From positions 744,001-808,000 of the forward strand of contig CAJZBQ010000033.1 in assembly GCA_914767885.1 (NCBI GenBank): 64,000 nucleotides of DNA, given 5' to 3'. This stretch comes from Blepharisma stoltei (lineage: Eukaryota; Ciliophora; Heterotrichea; Heterotrichida; Blepharismidae). The number at the start of each line of letters is the position of its first letter. Position 1 is the stretch's first letter. The notes under the pieces are model-generated. The model was not told the origin of the DNA. It worked only from the letters and a program-made list of their open reading frames with translations, and made no database searches. The position numbers and the translations under genes were made by a program. Below are positions 35,401-47,184 of this stretch, in pieces.

Positions 35401-35806
35401 AGCCACTGGAGAAGCTTTGGCGAAAGCGAAAAGCCAGAAAATTGAGAATCAAAGCTTACTAGAGCAAACTGAGTTGACAGAACAAGCGAAAAAGATTGAA
35501 AATGAGACCGAGTTGGGTCTGCTTAAAGAGCAATATTATGCTGAAGTTGCTCACCAGAAAGCTCTGGATGAGTTAGAAATAAATAAAGCGAAAGAATTAG
35601 CAGCAATAGAGACGCAGAAATTCCAGGAAATTGTGGATGCTATTGGAAGAGAAACAATTGTGGCAATGGCGAAGGCTGGCCCAGAATTGCAGGCTAAATT
35701 GCTTAAAGGTCTTGGTCTTAAAGGATTTATGCTGATGAATTCAAAAAATCCTATCAACCTCTTTTCGACTGCTTCAGGGTTCATTCAAACACCTTCAAAC
35801 GCTTAA
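32470..35806 (+). CDS. MVP: Major vault protein
   Basis: Shell subunit of the vault ribonucleoprotein particle, 870 aa after two inserts are removed (animal MVP about 890). It starts with the repeat region ([19 protein letters not shown]) and repeated AGEEWL and YIP/YLP units. [17 protein letters not shown], then [18 protein letters not shown] and the shoulder sequence YNWYFDV match MVP closely. After the SINE-like insert comes [18 protein letters not shown] and then the long cap helix (about 35150-35700) ending LLKGLGLKG and NPINLF. An IES (33844-34137, less certain) and the element at 34567-34984 must be excised; the total is then divisible by three. Confidence 0.93.
33844..34137 (+). other. 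Probable IES, 294 bp
   Basis: The MVP frame stops at 33904 and resumes in another frame near 34140. TA-to-TA joining at 33842 and 34136 gives CTA|TCA in frame. The linker here is poorly conserved, so the exact boundaries cannot be checked by homology. Ends share a weak TAATGMGCT inverted match. Confidence 0.55.
34567..34984 (-). mobile_element. SINE-like element S1b in MVP exon
   Basis: Flanked by 12-bp repeats TGCAAAACTATC (34555-34566 and 34985-34996). Tail TTAATCTTAATTA on the plus strand; minus-strand start ATAAATAAAATGGC. Opposite to the host gene. Excision of 430 bp gives ..[10 protein letters not shown].. as in other MVPs. Confidence 0.9.
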
Positions 35807-36273
35807 TAAAATAAACTTAAATAAGTTATAAATAGCAAGCTGTTTATTTTTGGGTATGTAAAGCATAAACTTTCAATTTCCATTAATATGATTTTTTTAT
35901 TGTCCCTTTATATGGAGAACTAACTTTCCTCTCTGTGAGAAATATATATGGTGAAAATCTTACTTTGAAAAATTAATTCCCTTCGTGAACGAGCAAAATG
36001 AATATTGATAGGAATGATCTTTTTATGTTTTTTAAGGGCATCATTAATGATTATTTTAATTTAATCACATGAGCGGCTTTAATACTCGTCAAATTTATAT
36101 GATGAGGATTCAGGAATGGCTTGACAAAATCTTTCTTGAAGTGTTTGCTCAGTTGCATTCCAAAGCCTTTTCTCGACAAAAAATTTTAGGTTATGAGCGG
36201 ATATGCCAATTTGGATCTATGGCCTCAGATTCAAGCCTTCATTATATGCCAGTACTCTAATTCTGTTGGCTCA
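35807..36273. other. Intergenic region
   Basis: Downstream of MVP. Contains a 63-codon ORF (36069-36260) with no recognisable domain lying directly before the protease relic. Otherwise AT-rich and featureless. Confidence 0.4.
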
Positions 36274-36348
36274 TTTATTAGCATTTATTATACGCAGTTT
36301 GATATGGGAAATAAAAGGATAGGCTTTGCAACAGTAATTCAAAGCTAA
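36274..36348 (+). pseudogene. Relic of an aspartyl-protease 3' end
   Basis: The last 24 codons plus stop match the end of the protease gene 1.8 kb downstream: YYTQFDMGNKRIGFAT is identical, followed by VIQS against AIQD. The rest of the gene is missing or unrecognisable, so this looks like the remnant of a tandem duplicate. Confidence 0.75.
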
Positions 36349-36889
36349 ATTTAGCTATTAGACTGTAATCATAATTTCTTTTATCTAGGCTTTTTTGGCA
36401 ATGATGTTTCTTATCTAATTTAAAATGAGAAAATGAATAGAGCATACTCTTTTGAGAGTCTTAATAGGAAATTCGAAAAGGTGAAAATTTGGATAATTTA
36501 CTTACTAAGAAGCACTGAAATAGAGAAACAATTGTATAGAATGCTTTGCATATTATTTTAACCTTTTAATATTGTAAATACATTTTATATGTGTTGCTAT
36601 TTGAAATTATAGAAAAATTTTATTGAAGCTTTTATAATGTCAGTTGCTTGCCTAATTCTTTGAAAACTTAATAGAATCGCTCAACCAAAGATTGGGGAAG
36701 TAGGATTTAATATTTTGGGATTTTTATTTAATAATTATTGTTGAGCCAGGACTATTTCTAAGAGATTGCATTAAAATTTCTTAAAAATCGCTTTAGAAGA
36801 GTATTTAAAATATTTATCTTAGATTATGTAGCCAGATAAAGAATTCGTTGATTTCTTTTAAGTCATCAACAAATGGTGAAATAAATAAA
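36349..36889. other. AT-rich intergenic region
   Basis: About 540 bp between the protease relic and the intact protease-like gene. I see no gene in it. Confidence 0.5.
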
Positions 36890-38132
36890 ATGAAAGCAAT
36901 ACTAGCATTTGTTATAATTGAAGTTGCATTATCAGCAATATCGATTCCTATTTACTTAGCTAATGACAACCCAGGGCTTTCATATTCCCAGCTCAAAAAA
37001 TACCAAAGCTTAGGGTCGTCAAATGTGATTATTACCAACAACCAAAATACTCAGTATTATGGAGACATAAAAATAGGAACTCCACCCCAAATCTTCTCTG
37101 TCCTATTTGATACAGGCTCTTCTTCTCTTTTTATTCCTTCAGTTTCTTGCTATGCCCAGAGCTGCCGTTATCATCATACTTATAATCATCAAAAATCCTC
37201 ATCCTATATAAAAAATGGTCAAAAGTTTGCTTCAAACTATGATGGAGGTGCCGTTTCAGGGTTTCTTTCGCAAGACACTGTAACTTGGGGTGGATATAAA
37301 ATTCCAAACGTTACCTTTGCTGAATTAACATTCATGCCTGACCAATGGATATCAAATGCATATGACGGAGTTTTGGGAATGTCCTGGAAAAGTCCTAATA
37401 GCAATGACTGCTCAGCTGTTTTTCAATCCCTTTATGCAGCAGGAGCTTTAGGAGAGCATAACAGTTTCGCTATATTTTTGACCAGCACAGCAAATAAAAT
37501 TGGTAGCATCCTAACTTTAGGTGGCTACGAGCTTACTGTCTCTAAAAATGATTGGATTTGGCACAATTTGATATCTCAAACTTCATGGGAAATAAACGCT
37601 AAATACCATTTACTTCGCACTTTTGATTAACAGCACAAATATTTATCAACAGATTTGCTAAAATTATTTTATCCATTTACTCGGCAAAATCTGCAAATTT
37701 TTGGTATCTTTAAAGTATCAAAAATATGGCCAGGAAATAAACCTTACTGGAATTTCAGTTAATGGTAAAAAAATAGGTGGGACAGGTATGAAAGCTCTTG
37801 TTTCAACAGAAACCCCATATTTATCAGGTGATGCAAATATTGTGAATCAAATAACTCAAGAAATACATTTTAATGAAGACTGCTCTCAAGTTAGCTCTCT
37901 TCCGGATATTACGATTACAATTGATTCTACCGACTATGTGATTTATCCTGAAAGCTATATTTTCGTATACTCTGTAGACCATGTACAGCAATGCTCGCTT
38001 GGCTTGGTGCCTGATAGTGATGCGCAATACGTAAATACGTTAATTTTAGGAGATATCTTCATCAGCACTTATTATACTCAGTTTGATATGGGAAACAAAA
38101 GAATAGGTTTTGCAACAGCCATCCAAGACTAA
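36890..38132 (+). CDS. Pepsin-like aspartyl protease homologue, second catalytic Asp missing
   Basis: Secreted or lysosomal protein of 376 aa after removal of a 112-bp IES. A signal peptide starts at 36890 (MKAILAFVIIEVALSAIS). The first active-site motif is intact (VLFDTGSSSLFIPS), the flap tyrosine is kept (NYDGGAVSGFLSQD), and paired cysteines follow the first motif. In the second lobe, where pepsins have IVDTGTSLLTG, this protein has LVSTETPYLSG, so the second catalytic Asp is Ser. It is therefore probably not an active protease; binding or regulatory roles are possible. A upstream ATG at 36848 would put extra residues before the signal peptide and is less likely. A relic of a paralogue lies upstream. 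Confidence 0.85.
37606..37717 (+). other. IES, 112 bp, TA-bounded
   Basis: TAs are at 37604-37605 and 37716-37717. Removal joins ..WEINAKY to QKYGQEINL.. in frame, matching pepsin-fold continuity. The unremoved frame stops at 37628. Confidence 0.8.
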
Positions 38133-38190
38133 AATTACAGCTTAAAAAATAAATAATCATCTTTTCTTCTAATTTATAGCATTTCTCTTA

Positions 38191-38535
38191 CTCCCCCCCT
38201 CCGTGAGTGAACGAAAAAATTTTGTTCGCTCACGGAGGGGGGTTATTTTTTTTTTAAAAAAAAAATTATATATAAATTTTATAAAAAATATTTTTTTTTT
38301 CAAAATTTAAAAAAATCCTAATTCGCAAAAATTTGAAAGCAAATATTAATTTAATTTATAAAATTTATTTTTAAAACGCAATTTGTTTAAAATTAAGCAG
38401 AATTAGCTCTAGATTTCATTATGCTAATTATCACTTATATATCAAAAATTTGTTGTTCACTCACGGAGGGTGGGTTTTTGGGCAAAAAATAGCGATTTTT
38501 CTAATGGTTTTGTTCACTCACGGAGGGGGGAGTTA
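38191..38535. mobile_element. MITE-like element A1 (345 bp), intergenic
   Basis: TTA|CTCCCCCCCTCCGTGAG at the left with an immediate hairpin (GTGAACG..CGCTCAC). At the right, tandem CACTCACGGAGGG copies about 60 bp apart end GGGGGGAG|TTA. It sits between the protease-like gene and the polycystin-like gene. Confidence 0.88.
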
Positions 38536-38664
38536 GAAATTATCTAATTTATTAATTTTATAAAACGAGAAATACAATATTTGACTCTCCCTTTGCAATA
38601 TTATACGAAATCTTCAAGCTAGGAAATAAGGTGCATATCTTGACTGTATCTTTTCACTCAAATA

Positions 38665-41600
38665 ATGATTTTTCTACTGCTTTTCTACACTGTTTCTTCT
38701 CAATCTTGCCCTGATGGAACATACTACGACCATTCCCTCTCCGTTTGTACACCTTGCGATCATACCTGTAGCACTTGCTCCAAAGCAAAAACTGATTATT
38801 CAGCAGGTTGCATCACATGTAAAAATCCTACAGACTATTTCACCAACGGCAACTGTTATGCTCTTTGTGAAGGCTCCACAAGCTGCTATACCTGCTATTT
38901 TAGCTGCAATCATTGTATTGGTCCTAATAACAATGATTGCGTGGATTGCTTTTGGGGATTCAATCTCTATAAAGGGATGTGCATTTACGAATGCCCCACA
39001 GGCACTTATTCAGACTCTGGGATCTGCAAAACTTGTGATCCTTCATGCAATGGCTGCACTGGCGGAACTTCTGATACTTGTATTAGCTGTAATTCTGGCT
39101 ATTATAATATTTCAAATGCCTGTTTAGCTCAAGTATGTGGAGATGGGATCATAGAAGGATCAGAACAATGCGACGATGGGAATTATATCAATGGGGATGG
39201 CTGTTCAAATTGCAAAATTGATGTGTATGTATGCTACCCACCTTCTATTCTTAATAGCTATTACTCAGATGATTTCAACAAATTTTATATACAGTTTAGT
39301 GAAAATGTTACAGTTTCAGCTAATGATTGTAGTTATTTTGTAAATAAAGAGCTACTTGGAAATAACCCAATCTGTTTATTTAATGGTGCAATAATTGAAA
39401 TTATATTTGGTGATAGCCCTGAATTGACATGAAAAGATTATTTACAGATTTCAAATGGCTCTATATATGGTGCTTGCCATAATACAACAAGCTACTCTCT
39501 TCGTGCTACTGGATCTGATCCTGAATTCGGAGCAATGCTACTTGGAACCCAAATGATGGGGAAATGTGACCCTATTTTAGAAGTAAAGCTAAGCCTTTTC
39601 TCAACCCGAAATCGAAAAATATACTCAGTTATCTGGTCTATTTTCCAAATAATCCCTTTAGTATCAAATGATGAAATTGCTTCTTATGCTACACTTTCCA
39701 AAGTGTTAAATAGCAATTTCAACGGAAGCTACTCATATATCCCAAACTCAAATTTAGCATTAGGGAAAACATATATCATAAAAGTTTCAGTCTATAACTT
39801 TTTAGGTCAGCATATTGACGTGTTTTCTACGACTGAGACAAAAAATATTTCTTCTCCTGTGTTTTATGATTTCGGGTTCGAAACTTTATTTGTGAAGCCA
39901 GAAACTGAACTTACCATTAGGGCTGATGCTTATGCATGCGAAATAGCCTCAGAAATAGTATTTGATTGGGAAGTAACTCAATTAAGTACAGTAAATAATT
40001 CTCAGAGTAAAATATCGATGATTTTAAGTGAACAATATGACAGAATTCTGATTATTAATAAATATTTGATGAGTGATGGCGACGAAATGAACATTACTGT
40101 GCATGCTTGGCCTGCTCATTCAATGAAAGATGCAGGGTATAGAATTATTTCTATTAAGTACATGGCTTCAGAAATATTAGCCAGAATCAATCCAAGATGT
40201 GTTAGTATATTGCAAAACGAAACAATTGAATTAAATGCTTGGGATAGTATGGACTTAGGAAAACCAGAAGCTAGCTTAAACTATAGCTGGGTTTTAAAAT
40301 ATTTTGGGAATACAATAGAGACCTCAGCTTCAGCTATTTTTCAAATAGATGGTAGCAAATTAAGCACTGGGATACATAAGGTGTATTTAACAGTGTCAAG
40401 AGGAAGCAAAAGTGATGAAGATGAAATTGATTTAATTGTTGGAAACAATAAGGGAGATATTTATATTGATATGGGAAAATATTTAGAAACTGATGAATAT
40501 ATAAAAGTAAATTCGAGCTATTTTTCTGGAATTTGATCTTCGAATTTAGTTTCGAGCTCTGCTTTAAATTACAAGGAAAATAGATTTTTTAGAGAAAATA
40601 TTGAAGGTTATGGGTTTGTTAATTGGACAACTAGTAAAATAGCTTGTAACGAAATTATTAATTTTGGATCAACTCCATATAGTGGCTCATTTACAGTAGA
40701 GCCCACAATTGGGTTTCCATACAAAACTCTTTTTACCCTGAGTGCAAATTTATGGGAAAATGCTTTCAATTATCAGTTTTTTTATATAGATACAACCTTA
40801 AGTGGATCGAAAAATATTTATGTTCCATTAACAGATCGGATTTTTCAAAACAATTTTGCTACATATTTACCCAAGATCCCTAATTATATTACCTTAGTTT
40901 TAAGGGTTTATTCCTTATCGGGCAGCTATATTGAAAGAATTGTTTACGTCAATTTTAATCAAACAGGTCCAGAAATTACCTTAAATTCTAAAAATGAGAT
41001 TGTTGAAGAGCTAACTGCCTTAATTCCTATTAATCATTATGAAAAACTGCTTCAGACCTCAGCCATTTTGTCATCTCTATTACGAAGCCCAGTCCACCAT
41101 TTTTTGCCTGATATAACAAGCTGCATATGCGGTACAAACGGGAATTGTGTTGACAATAAATGTGTATGCAATACAGGCTGGGAAGGAAATACCTGCGAAT
41201 ATGAGCAAGGAGAAATAAACATAGACACAAAAATCGCCTCCACACTTCTAAACAATATAAATACTGCTTTTACATATCTTCCCAGAAACAAAAATCTAGA
41301 TCTTATGACATCAGCAGTTTTAGTCAAAATTTTAAGCAAAACTGAAATCATCACTTTAGACACATTTAACCAAGTTTTAAATATTTTACAATCTTTCTTA
41401 ATCCCCAGCAGTATTGATACAAATTGGAATGATCAGTCATGTGGGAAAATTCTTGGGGATGAAATTTTGGAAGGAACAATCGAAAACATTTTTATTTGTT
41501 TGTCGTCATTAGCTGAAGTCGGGAATAATAGTCAATCATCTTCATATATCAGTGGGATAAAAGATTATATTATCAGTAGTCTTAATTTACTTGGAAATAT

Positions 41601-43340
41601 CATGACCTACCAAAAGACAATTTATGAAAATTCAGTTTCACTGAAGACTGATATATTGAGTGCGTCTTTTGCTAAACTAGAAAATTTTTCAGGATCATTT
41701 ATAGATACCAATTCTAACAGTTCCATGTCTAATGCAAGTGCATCTTTATCAATTAATGGGCCAAAAACACTATTTACGTTTATTGAAATTAAATTGAATA
41801 TTTATAACTGGATATCCCAGACAAATTCCTCGTCATCACTCATTATAATTAACCACAATACAGCTGACACATGCCAAACCCAAACTATTAACGCTATTGT
41901 CAATGTATCAATACCAATTACCAATCCAACCAAAGAACTAAATTATAACTGTGTTTCTTGAAGCAGCAAAGACTGGACTCCTGATGGCTCTCTTGAAGGT
42001 ATTACTTATTCAAATACATCATATAGATCTGATATTACAAATTGTACGTTTTCTCATTTGTCTGCATATTCTGTTTCAAGCTATATCAAGAAAGTAGAGC
42101 CAATTGTAATATCTTCTCGTAATCGTAAAGATTATAATCTTCCAGCAATAATATTGCTGGCAGCTATTGCAGCTTTGGATATATTATGAATTATTTGGGG
42201 TGTTAAAAGAGATAATAGAGATGCCGCAAGAGTTAGCCCAGCTTCTGAGCAAAGCTTTTCAGAATCAAGCTCAGGACCGCTTCAGACCCCTCCAAAAACT
42301 AATATTTTTTGGCTTATACTGAAAAACTGCCACTATTTTGCATCAATTTTTTATCGATATGACCCAGAGCTTCCAAGATCACATAGAATTTTGATTGTAA
42401 ATGTAAGAGTTATCGGGACAGCAGGAATTTTAGCATATCTTAATTTCTTGATTAGCGGGATTCTTATAGTTGTATGCCTTGCATTAGTCGCTTGTGGATT
42501 TTCATTTTTATTAGGAGTTTTCCTAATTAGGCTATGCAAAGAATACTCAGAAGACAATAAAGTTGAAATGGATTCAAATGCAAATTTCCAAGACGCTGTA
42601 AGAAGATCTCCAGTAATAAAATTACCTGAAATTGAAGATGCTGCAAGGCAACAGTATTTTCATGTAAGAAATCTAAGTACTACAACTGCGTTTCATGATA
42701 GCGCTAATATCTCTGCTGTTTCACTAACTCCCCCCTCCGTGAGTGAAAAAAAAAAATTTTGTTCACTCATGAAAGGGGGTTAATCTTCTTTTAAAAAAAA
42801 TTAATATATAAATTTTATAGAAAAAATTTTTTTTTCTCGAAATTTTAAAAAAAATCCTAATTCGCAAAAATTGGAAAGCAAATATTAATTTAATTTATAA
42901 AATTCATTTTTAAAACGCAATTTAAACAGAATTAGCTCGAGATTTCATTATAATAATTATCACTTATGTATCAATTCTTTTTTTATAAAACATTTTTTCA
43001 ATTAAAAAAAATTTTTGTTCGCTCACGGGGTTTTTTGGCAAAAAATAGGGATTTTTCTAATGGCTTTGTTCACTCACAGAGGGGGGGAGTAAGAGAAAGA
43101 TCTAAGAGAATTGTTGGGTGGCTAATAGGAATTTCTATTTGTGGATGTTCTTGTTATTCAATACTAACTGCCAATTTTAATTGGTATATCCCTTTTATTG
43201 CTGGGTTATGCCTGGATTTTTTTGGTCTCCAAATTGCATCTATGTTCTTCCAATATCTTGCAATAAAAGTGGGAAAAGGCATTGACTATTTTGCTTCGAA
43301 AAAGATGAAAGAGATCATTTCAATTGAATTTACAATTTAA
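38665..43340 (+). CDS. Large polycystin-like receptor with Cys-rich, EGF and GPS-like regions
   Basis: Surface protein of 1436 aa after one MITE is removed. A signal peptide (MIFLLLFYTVSSQS) is followed by furin-like Cys repeats (CTPCDHTCSTC, CKTCDPSCNGC) and a CGDGIIEG..CDDGN..GDGC repeat. Then comes a long beta-rich, REJ/PKD-like region and an EGF-type module (CICGTNGNCVDNKCVCNTGW). Before the first C-terminal helix, a GPS-like cluster appears (YNCVSW..W.PDG..C.FSHLSAYSV), as at the autoproteolysis site of GAIN domains. At least four membrane helices follow (IILLAAIAALDILWIIWG, then helices at 42391-42540 and 43110-43260). It is shorter than animal polycystin-1 and I see no PLAT domain. Probable mechanosensory or adhesion role by analogy only. 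Confidence 0.75.
42727..43091 (+). mobile_element. MITE-like IES A2 (365 bp)
   Basis: TAA|CTCCCCCCTCCGTGAG with hairpin at the left; tandem repeat end GGGGGGGAG|TAA at the right. Removal joins ..ISAVSL to RERSKRIVGW in frame in the C-terminal part of the receptor. Confidence 0.92.
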
Positions 43341-43458
43341 TTTATTAATATACAATATTTATTTTATATTTATCTTATAAAATTTAATTTAAAAAACATT
43401 TAATATCTTAAAAAAGTTTATTTGACTCAAAAATTATTAAACATGTAACCTTCATCAT

Positions 43459-44853
43459 TTATGGACTTGTCGCTTTCCTAGCAGAATTCGTAGCTGATTT
43501 TTTATGTCTCAAATAGCTTGGAATATAAATTTTTGCTCGAGGAGTCCTTGTTACATTTTGTATCATACTACCCCTAGACACAGGCCGCGATGAGCTAAAA
43601 CTCGCTTCATTTTTAATTCCTTTGGGAACAATTTTTGGAGACGGTGTTACCAATGTTTTTCTTGAAGACACTTCTACATACAGCGATTTCGCATGATGCT
43701 CCATTTCGTCATCATCTACATAAGAAGGTCTTACTCTTTCCACACTCCTCTTTAACAACCTCATTTCTCCTTTAAGTTCTGCTATTTCTTCTTCCATTTC
43801 AGTTTTATTTTGCTCATACAGATGCAAAGTTCTCTCCAGGACAGGTATAACCTCACTTTTTAAATAATCTCGTTCTCTTAAAGATTCCTCAGCTACAAAG
43901 GAATAAAATGGTGCATTGACAGAAATTTGACTCCGAGGCGCACTTCCTATGGAGCAAGTAGGACCCATCCTGATGAAGCTGATGTTAGGGCCTCTGTCTC
44001 TCTTATAGTAGGCCTTCAGGCTTCGGGATGCCTTGCCGAAGAGGGAAGTTTTGTTTCTCCCCCAAAGATTTTCCTGTTCTTGCCGGATGGGCTCGAGAGT
44101 TTTGCCTACCACATGGTCTTTCCTCATCGGGACCATCGGGGCACTCGACAGACTGTGGCTCTGCCCAAAGGAGCTAATCCCCTGGGCAGGTGTTCAGGTC
44201 GGAAACCCAAAAATGGCGTCGGGCGAGAAGTATGGTAGCATCAGAATCTCGTTCTGGGGCTGTGGCAGAGCTGAGACGGAGCGATGGTTAGTGGGTTGCT
44301 GCTTATGGCCGAATTCTTTATTTAATTTAATTTCAGCCACAATTATCTGGGTTTCAAGCTCTTTTTTAAGCTCTTCGTATTCTTCTTCTAATTCGAAAAC
44401 TCTTTCTAAGTCCTCACCAGGGCCATTATCTGGGGAACAGATTAATAGAGAGTCTTTGTATTTCTTTTCGTATGAATCTTTTAGGTTATTTGCGATTTGT
44501 AGATCTATTTTAAGCTGGGCAAGATAATTGCTGGAATTTGTAAAATCCCGTGACCGTTCGTAGTCGGAAAATTGGCTTTTTGATAAGACATCGGTTGATA
44601 AGCGCCTCTGGGGGTCTGGGGAGGATTTTATGTCACTGTCCAGAAAGCTTGCAGAGAAGGATTGTTTGAGTTTGGAGATTTCTTTATCTTTTAATTGGAT
44701 CTTTACTGAAAGATCTTGGATTTTTTGTTCAAGCTGAGCGCGCTGGGTTTTTAAGAACTTGCTGTTTTTCATTAGGATTTCATCCTCAGATACAGCAAGC
44801 TTATGATCAATTATACTGCGAGCACTTTTTTGAGAGTGAAAAGATGATTTCAT
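43459..44853 (-). CDS. Coiled-coil protein, function unknown
   Basis: A 464-aa protein with two coiled-coil stretches: residues about 25-65 (EDEILMKNSKFLKTQRAQLE) and 130-195, plus a shorter one near 330-365 (EMEEEIAELKGEMRLLKRS). The tail is basic and Ser/Arg-rich. The middle (about 44230-44050) is GC-richer and looks like an insert, but with UGA read as Trp (FGFPTWTPAQG) it is one continuous frame, so no excision is needed. A structural or cytoskeletal role is possible but not shown. Start ATG at 44853. Confidence 0.7.
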
Positions 44854-45436
44854 AATACATTTGTGGAATTAAAACTAAAATTAAATTAATTCTAATTTTT
44901 TATTTATAAATAATTGATAATTATAAGTTTCTTAATATATCTTCTAAATATCATTATTATTACCTTAGATGATCCTACTTTTTTCCTTGAAAATCAATCA
45001 AATTTATGGTTCCATGTAAATTGACTGTGGAAATTTTATAGTGCGACATCTCCTAGGGAACATTTGTTTGAATTATTTTTGATAGGAGACATTTGACCGA
45101 AAAAAAACTGTTAAATTTCGTCCAAATTTGTACACTATTTAAAAAATTTGCGACCAAAATGCACATTATCAAAAAAGGCACCATCATTGGACCTGCACCC
45201 TAAATTTCTATTATTATATCTCTCAATCTCTCTAATGAAAATCATCAAATTTCTATTTATCTTTATCTGTATCTGTATCATTCATTTTTAAAATATATGA
45301 TATATATTCAGCATTTTAAGTTTCAAATGATATTAAGGAATACAGCAAGAGATCTTAATCTTTAAAGCTGCAAAATAATTAAAAAAGGTATTTGTTTATG
45401 ATTAAGCATCTTATCATTTGAAGTGTTGTTTTTTAT
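44854..45436. other. AT-rich intergenic region
   Basis: About 580 bp between the coiled-coil gene and the PLAC8 gene. Contains a short TATCTGTATCTGTATC-type repeat near 45260 and no recognisable gene. Confidence 0.5.
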
Positions 45437-45751
45437 CTAGCGAGATTCGCGAACATTGACTTCTCTGTATTCTTGACAAACTGCACATGGGCCACAGCAA
45501 AAATGATAAAAGCAGTCACCTACAAAACTACCGTTTATAAGGTAGCGATCCCTGATTTTCCCTCGATTAATTGCAGCACCGATGCAGCATAATACAATTG
45601 GACAGCAGTAAGCACCAAAGCAAGATTCTCCTGTAGCCTTTTTAACACTTATTCCTTGGTAGATGCAATATGCCAATGGGCAAAACCACACAATTATGCA
45701 GGTGCAGCAATCTCTAAAACATCCAAATAAGGGCTCTTCCCACTGCACCAT
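45437..45751 (-). CDS. PLAC8-family Cys-rich membrane protein
   Basis: A 104-aa protein with the PLAC8 pattern: FGCFRDCCTCIIVWFCP near the start, GESCFGAYCCPIVLCC in the middle, and CFYHFCCGPCAVCQEYREV near the end. The family includes plant cell-number/cadmium-resistance proteins and animal PLAC8. They are small membrane proteins linked to metal transport or cell-size control, without a known catalytic site. The ATG at 45751 (MVQWEE) is the first usable start. No inserts. Confidence 0.87.
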   Translation of the reverse strand: MVQWEEPLFGCFRDCCTCIIVWFCPLAYCIYQGISVKKATGESCFGAYCCPIVLCCIGAAINRGKIRDRYLINGSFVGDCFYHFCCGPCAVCQEYREVNVRESR

Positions 45752-46066
45752 ATTCTTCGACAATTATAATTCTTTTCAAAATTTATTAGAATTATTATGA
45801 TGCAGTTGAGGTTGAATTAATTAGATTTGCCTATGGGAGCTTTATCAATTGCAAATATAAGGCTGATTTATAAGTGAAACTTCATTTGCAGAGGCAGTGA
45901 TGATAGTTGAAAATAAATTATGTAATTTCAATGATTGCTTTTTACTACAGATATTTAGAGATGTAATTTTAATCTTAGATTGGAAAGAAAGAATTAATAA
46001 TAAATAATTTTTAAAATATTTTTATTATAAGGGAGCAAATCATATATAAATAATTTCTTTCTTACT

Positions 46067-46345
46067 TCCCCACTATTTGAGCGAACAAAAATATTTTGCT
46101 CAAGTTAATTTTTTTGAAAACTTTTTATATAGACTTTGAATTTGAAATTTGAAAAAAACGATATTCACAAAATTTGGAAGGTAAAATAATTTAATTTATA
46201 AAATTTAGGTTGCTGCTTAAAAATCAAGAGAATTAGGTAGATATTTGCTTATAATAATTATCAAAATATTTTTATATTAAAAAATATATTTTGATTTTAG
46301 TTGCCAAAAAATAGGGATTTTTTCAAATACGTTTATAGAGAGGAA
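46067..46345. mobile_element. Decayed A-family MITE (279 bp), intergenic
   Basis: TTA|CTTCCCCACTATTTGAGCG on the left, with a degraded hairpin (GAACAAAAATATTTTGCTC), and GAGGAA|TTA on the right. Internal ATAATTATCA and CAAAAAATAGGGATTTTT blocks match A1-A5. It lies just past the 3' end of the SDR gene. Confidence 0.7.
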
Positions 46346-46354
46346 TTATCAAAT

Positions 46355-47125
46355 TTATTCATTTTCTATTATAGTTTCTCCTGGTGCAAGCCATCTATCA
46401 TGATGAGATCTATCATAAATACTTCATTCCACTGCAGAAAATTCATTTGCACTGACCTGCGCACTTAATACAAAATCAATAAATCTTGCAGCAACCTCTG
46501 GTTCAAGTCTTCATATGAATTACGAAGTATCATAATTTAGCTCTTTTCCTGGAATTCTCTCATTAACTTCAGTCAGCATCTCTGTCTTGACTACTCCAGG
46601 ACTAAATAAATTTTACAACAAAGTTCCAACAGGAACTTGAAGCTCTTTTTTAAGAACTTGAGTAACCATGTAGAGAGCTGCCTTCGAAATGCAGAATAAA
46701 GGAGAATTGAATAAATAGCTGTGGCAGCCTTTAGAAACAAAAAATAAAATCTTGGAGTCTTCAAAAAAATACGGAATAAGTAAATTGCACAAGAAATAAG
46801 GGAATTTTGCATTGATTGTCATAGTCCTGTCAAATTCTTCTGAGGTTGAGTTATAAAAATCAAATCCTAATGACACGGCAGCGTATATAACAAATCTGAC
46901 TGCTGCATTTTGTAAAAGATTGATAATAGAAGTCATACTTTCACTATTTCCGATATCTAAAGTCATAATAATTATGTTTAAGCCTGAAAATTCAGATAAA
47001 GTTGCTTCAGAAAAATTTCTTGCCACAGCTAATATTTTATCATTTGGATAAGATTTCGCCAATTGCAATGCAGCCGCTTTGCCAATTCCTCTACTCGCGC
47101 CTATCACTAAACTCCATTTTTTCAT
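46355..47125 (-). CDS. Short-chain dehydrogenase/reductase-like protein
   Basis: Rossmann-fold NAD(P)-binding protein of 246 aa, assembled through two 15-nt introns (46602-46616 and 46509-46523). The cofactor motif GASRGIG is at residues 8-14, and NAK at the usual NAG site. At the active site, where SDRs have YxxxK, this protein reads FCISK, so the catalytic Tyr appears to be Phe. The following PG.V.TE (FPGVVKTE) is typical. It is closest in feel to sepiapterin-reductase or benzil-reductase-like SDRs, but the substrate is unknown and activity is doubtful. The true ATG is at 47125 (MKKWSLVIG). Confidence 0.83.
46509..46523 (-). other. 15-nt intron in SDR gene
   Basis: GTAATTCATATGAAG on the minus strand contains an in-frame TAA; removal continues the frame as ..DTSLEPEVAA... 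Confidence 0.87.
46602..46616 (-). other. 15-nt intron in SDR gene
   Basis: GTAAAATTTATTTAG on the minus strand contains an in-frame TAA; removal gives ..GTLFPGVVKTE.., as expected for SDRs. Confidence 0.9.
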
Positions 47126-47184
47126 GATTATCAACCAACTTGTGTATTTTTAATATGAAAAATTATATTTTAAATTGCCTTAAG

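Noticed and set aside
43930-44230. GC-richer stretch splitting the coiled-coil gene, at first read as another retroposon insert
   Set aside because: With UGA as Trp the frame is continuous, and no flanking direct repeat or tail was found.
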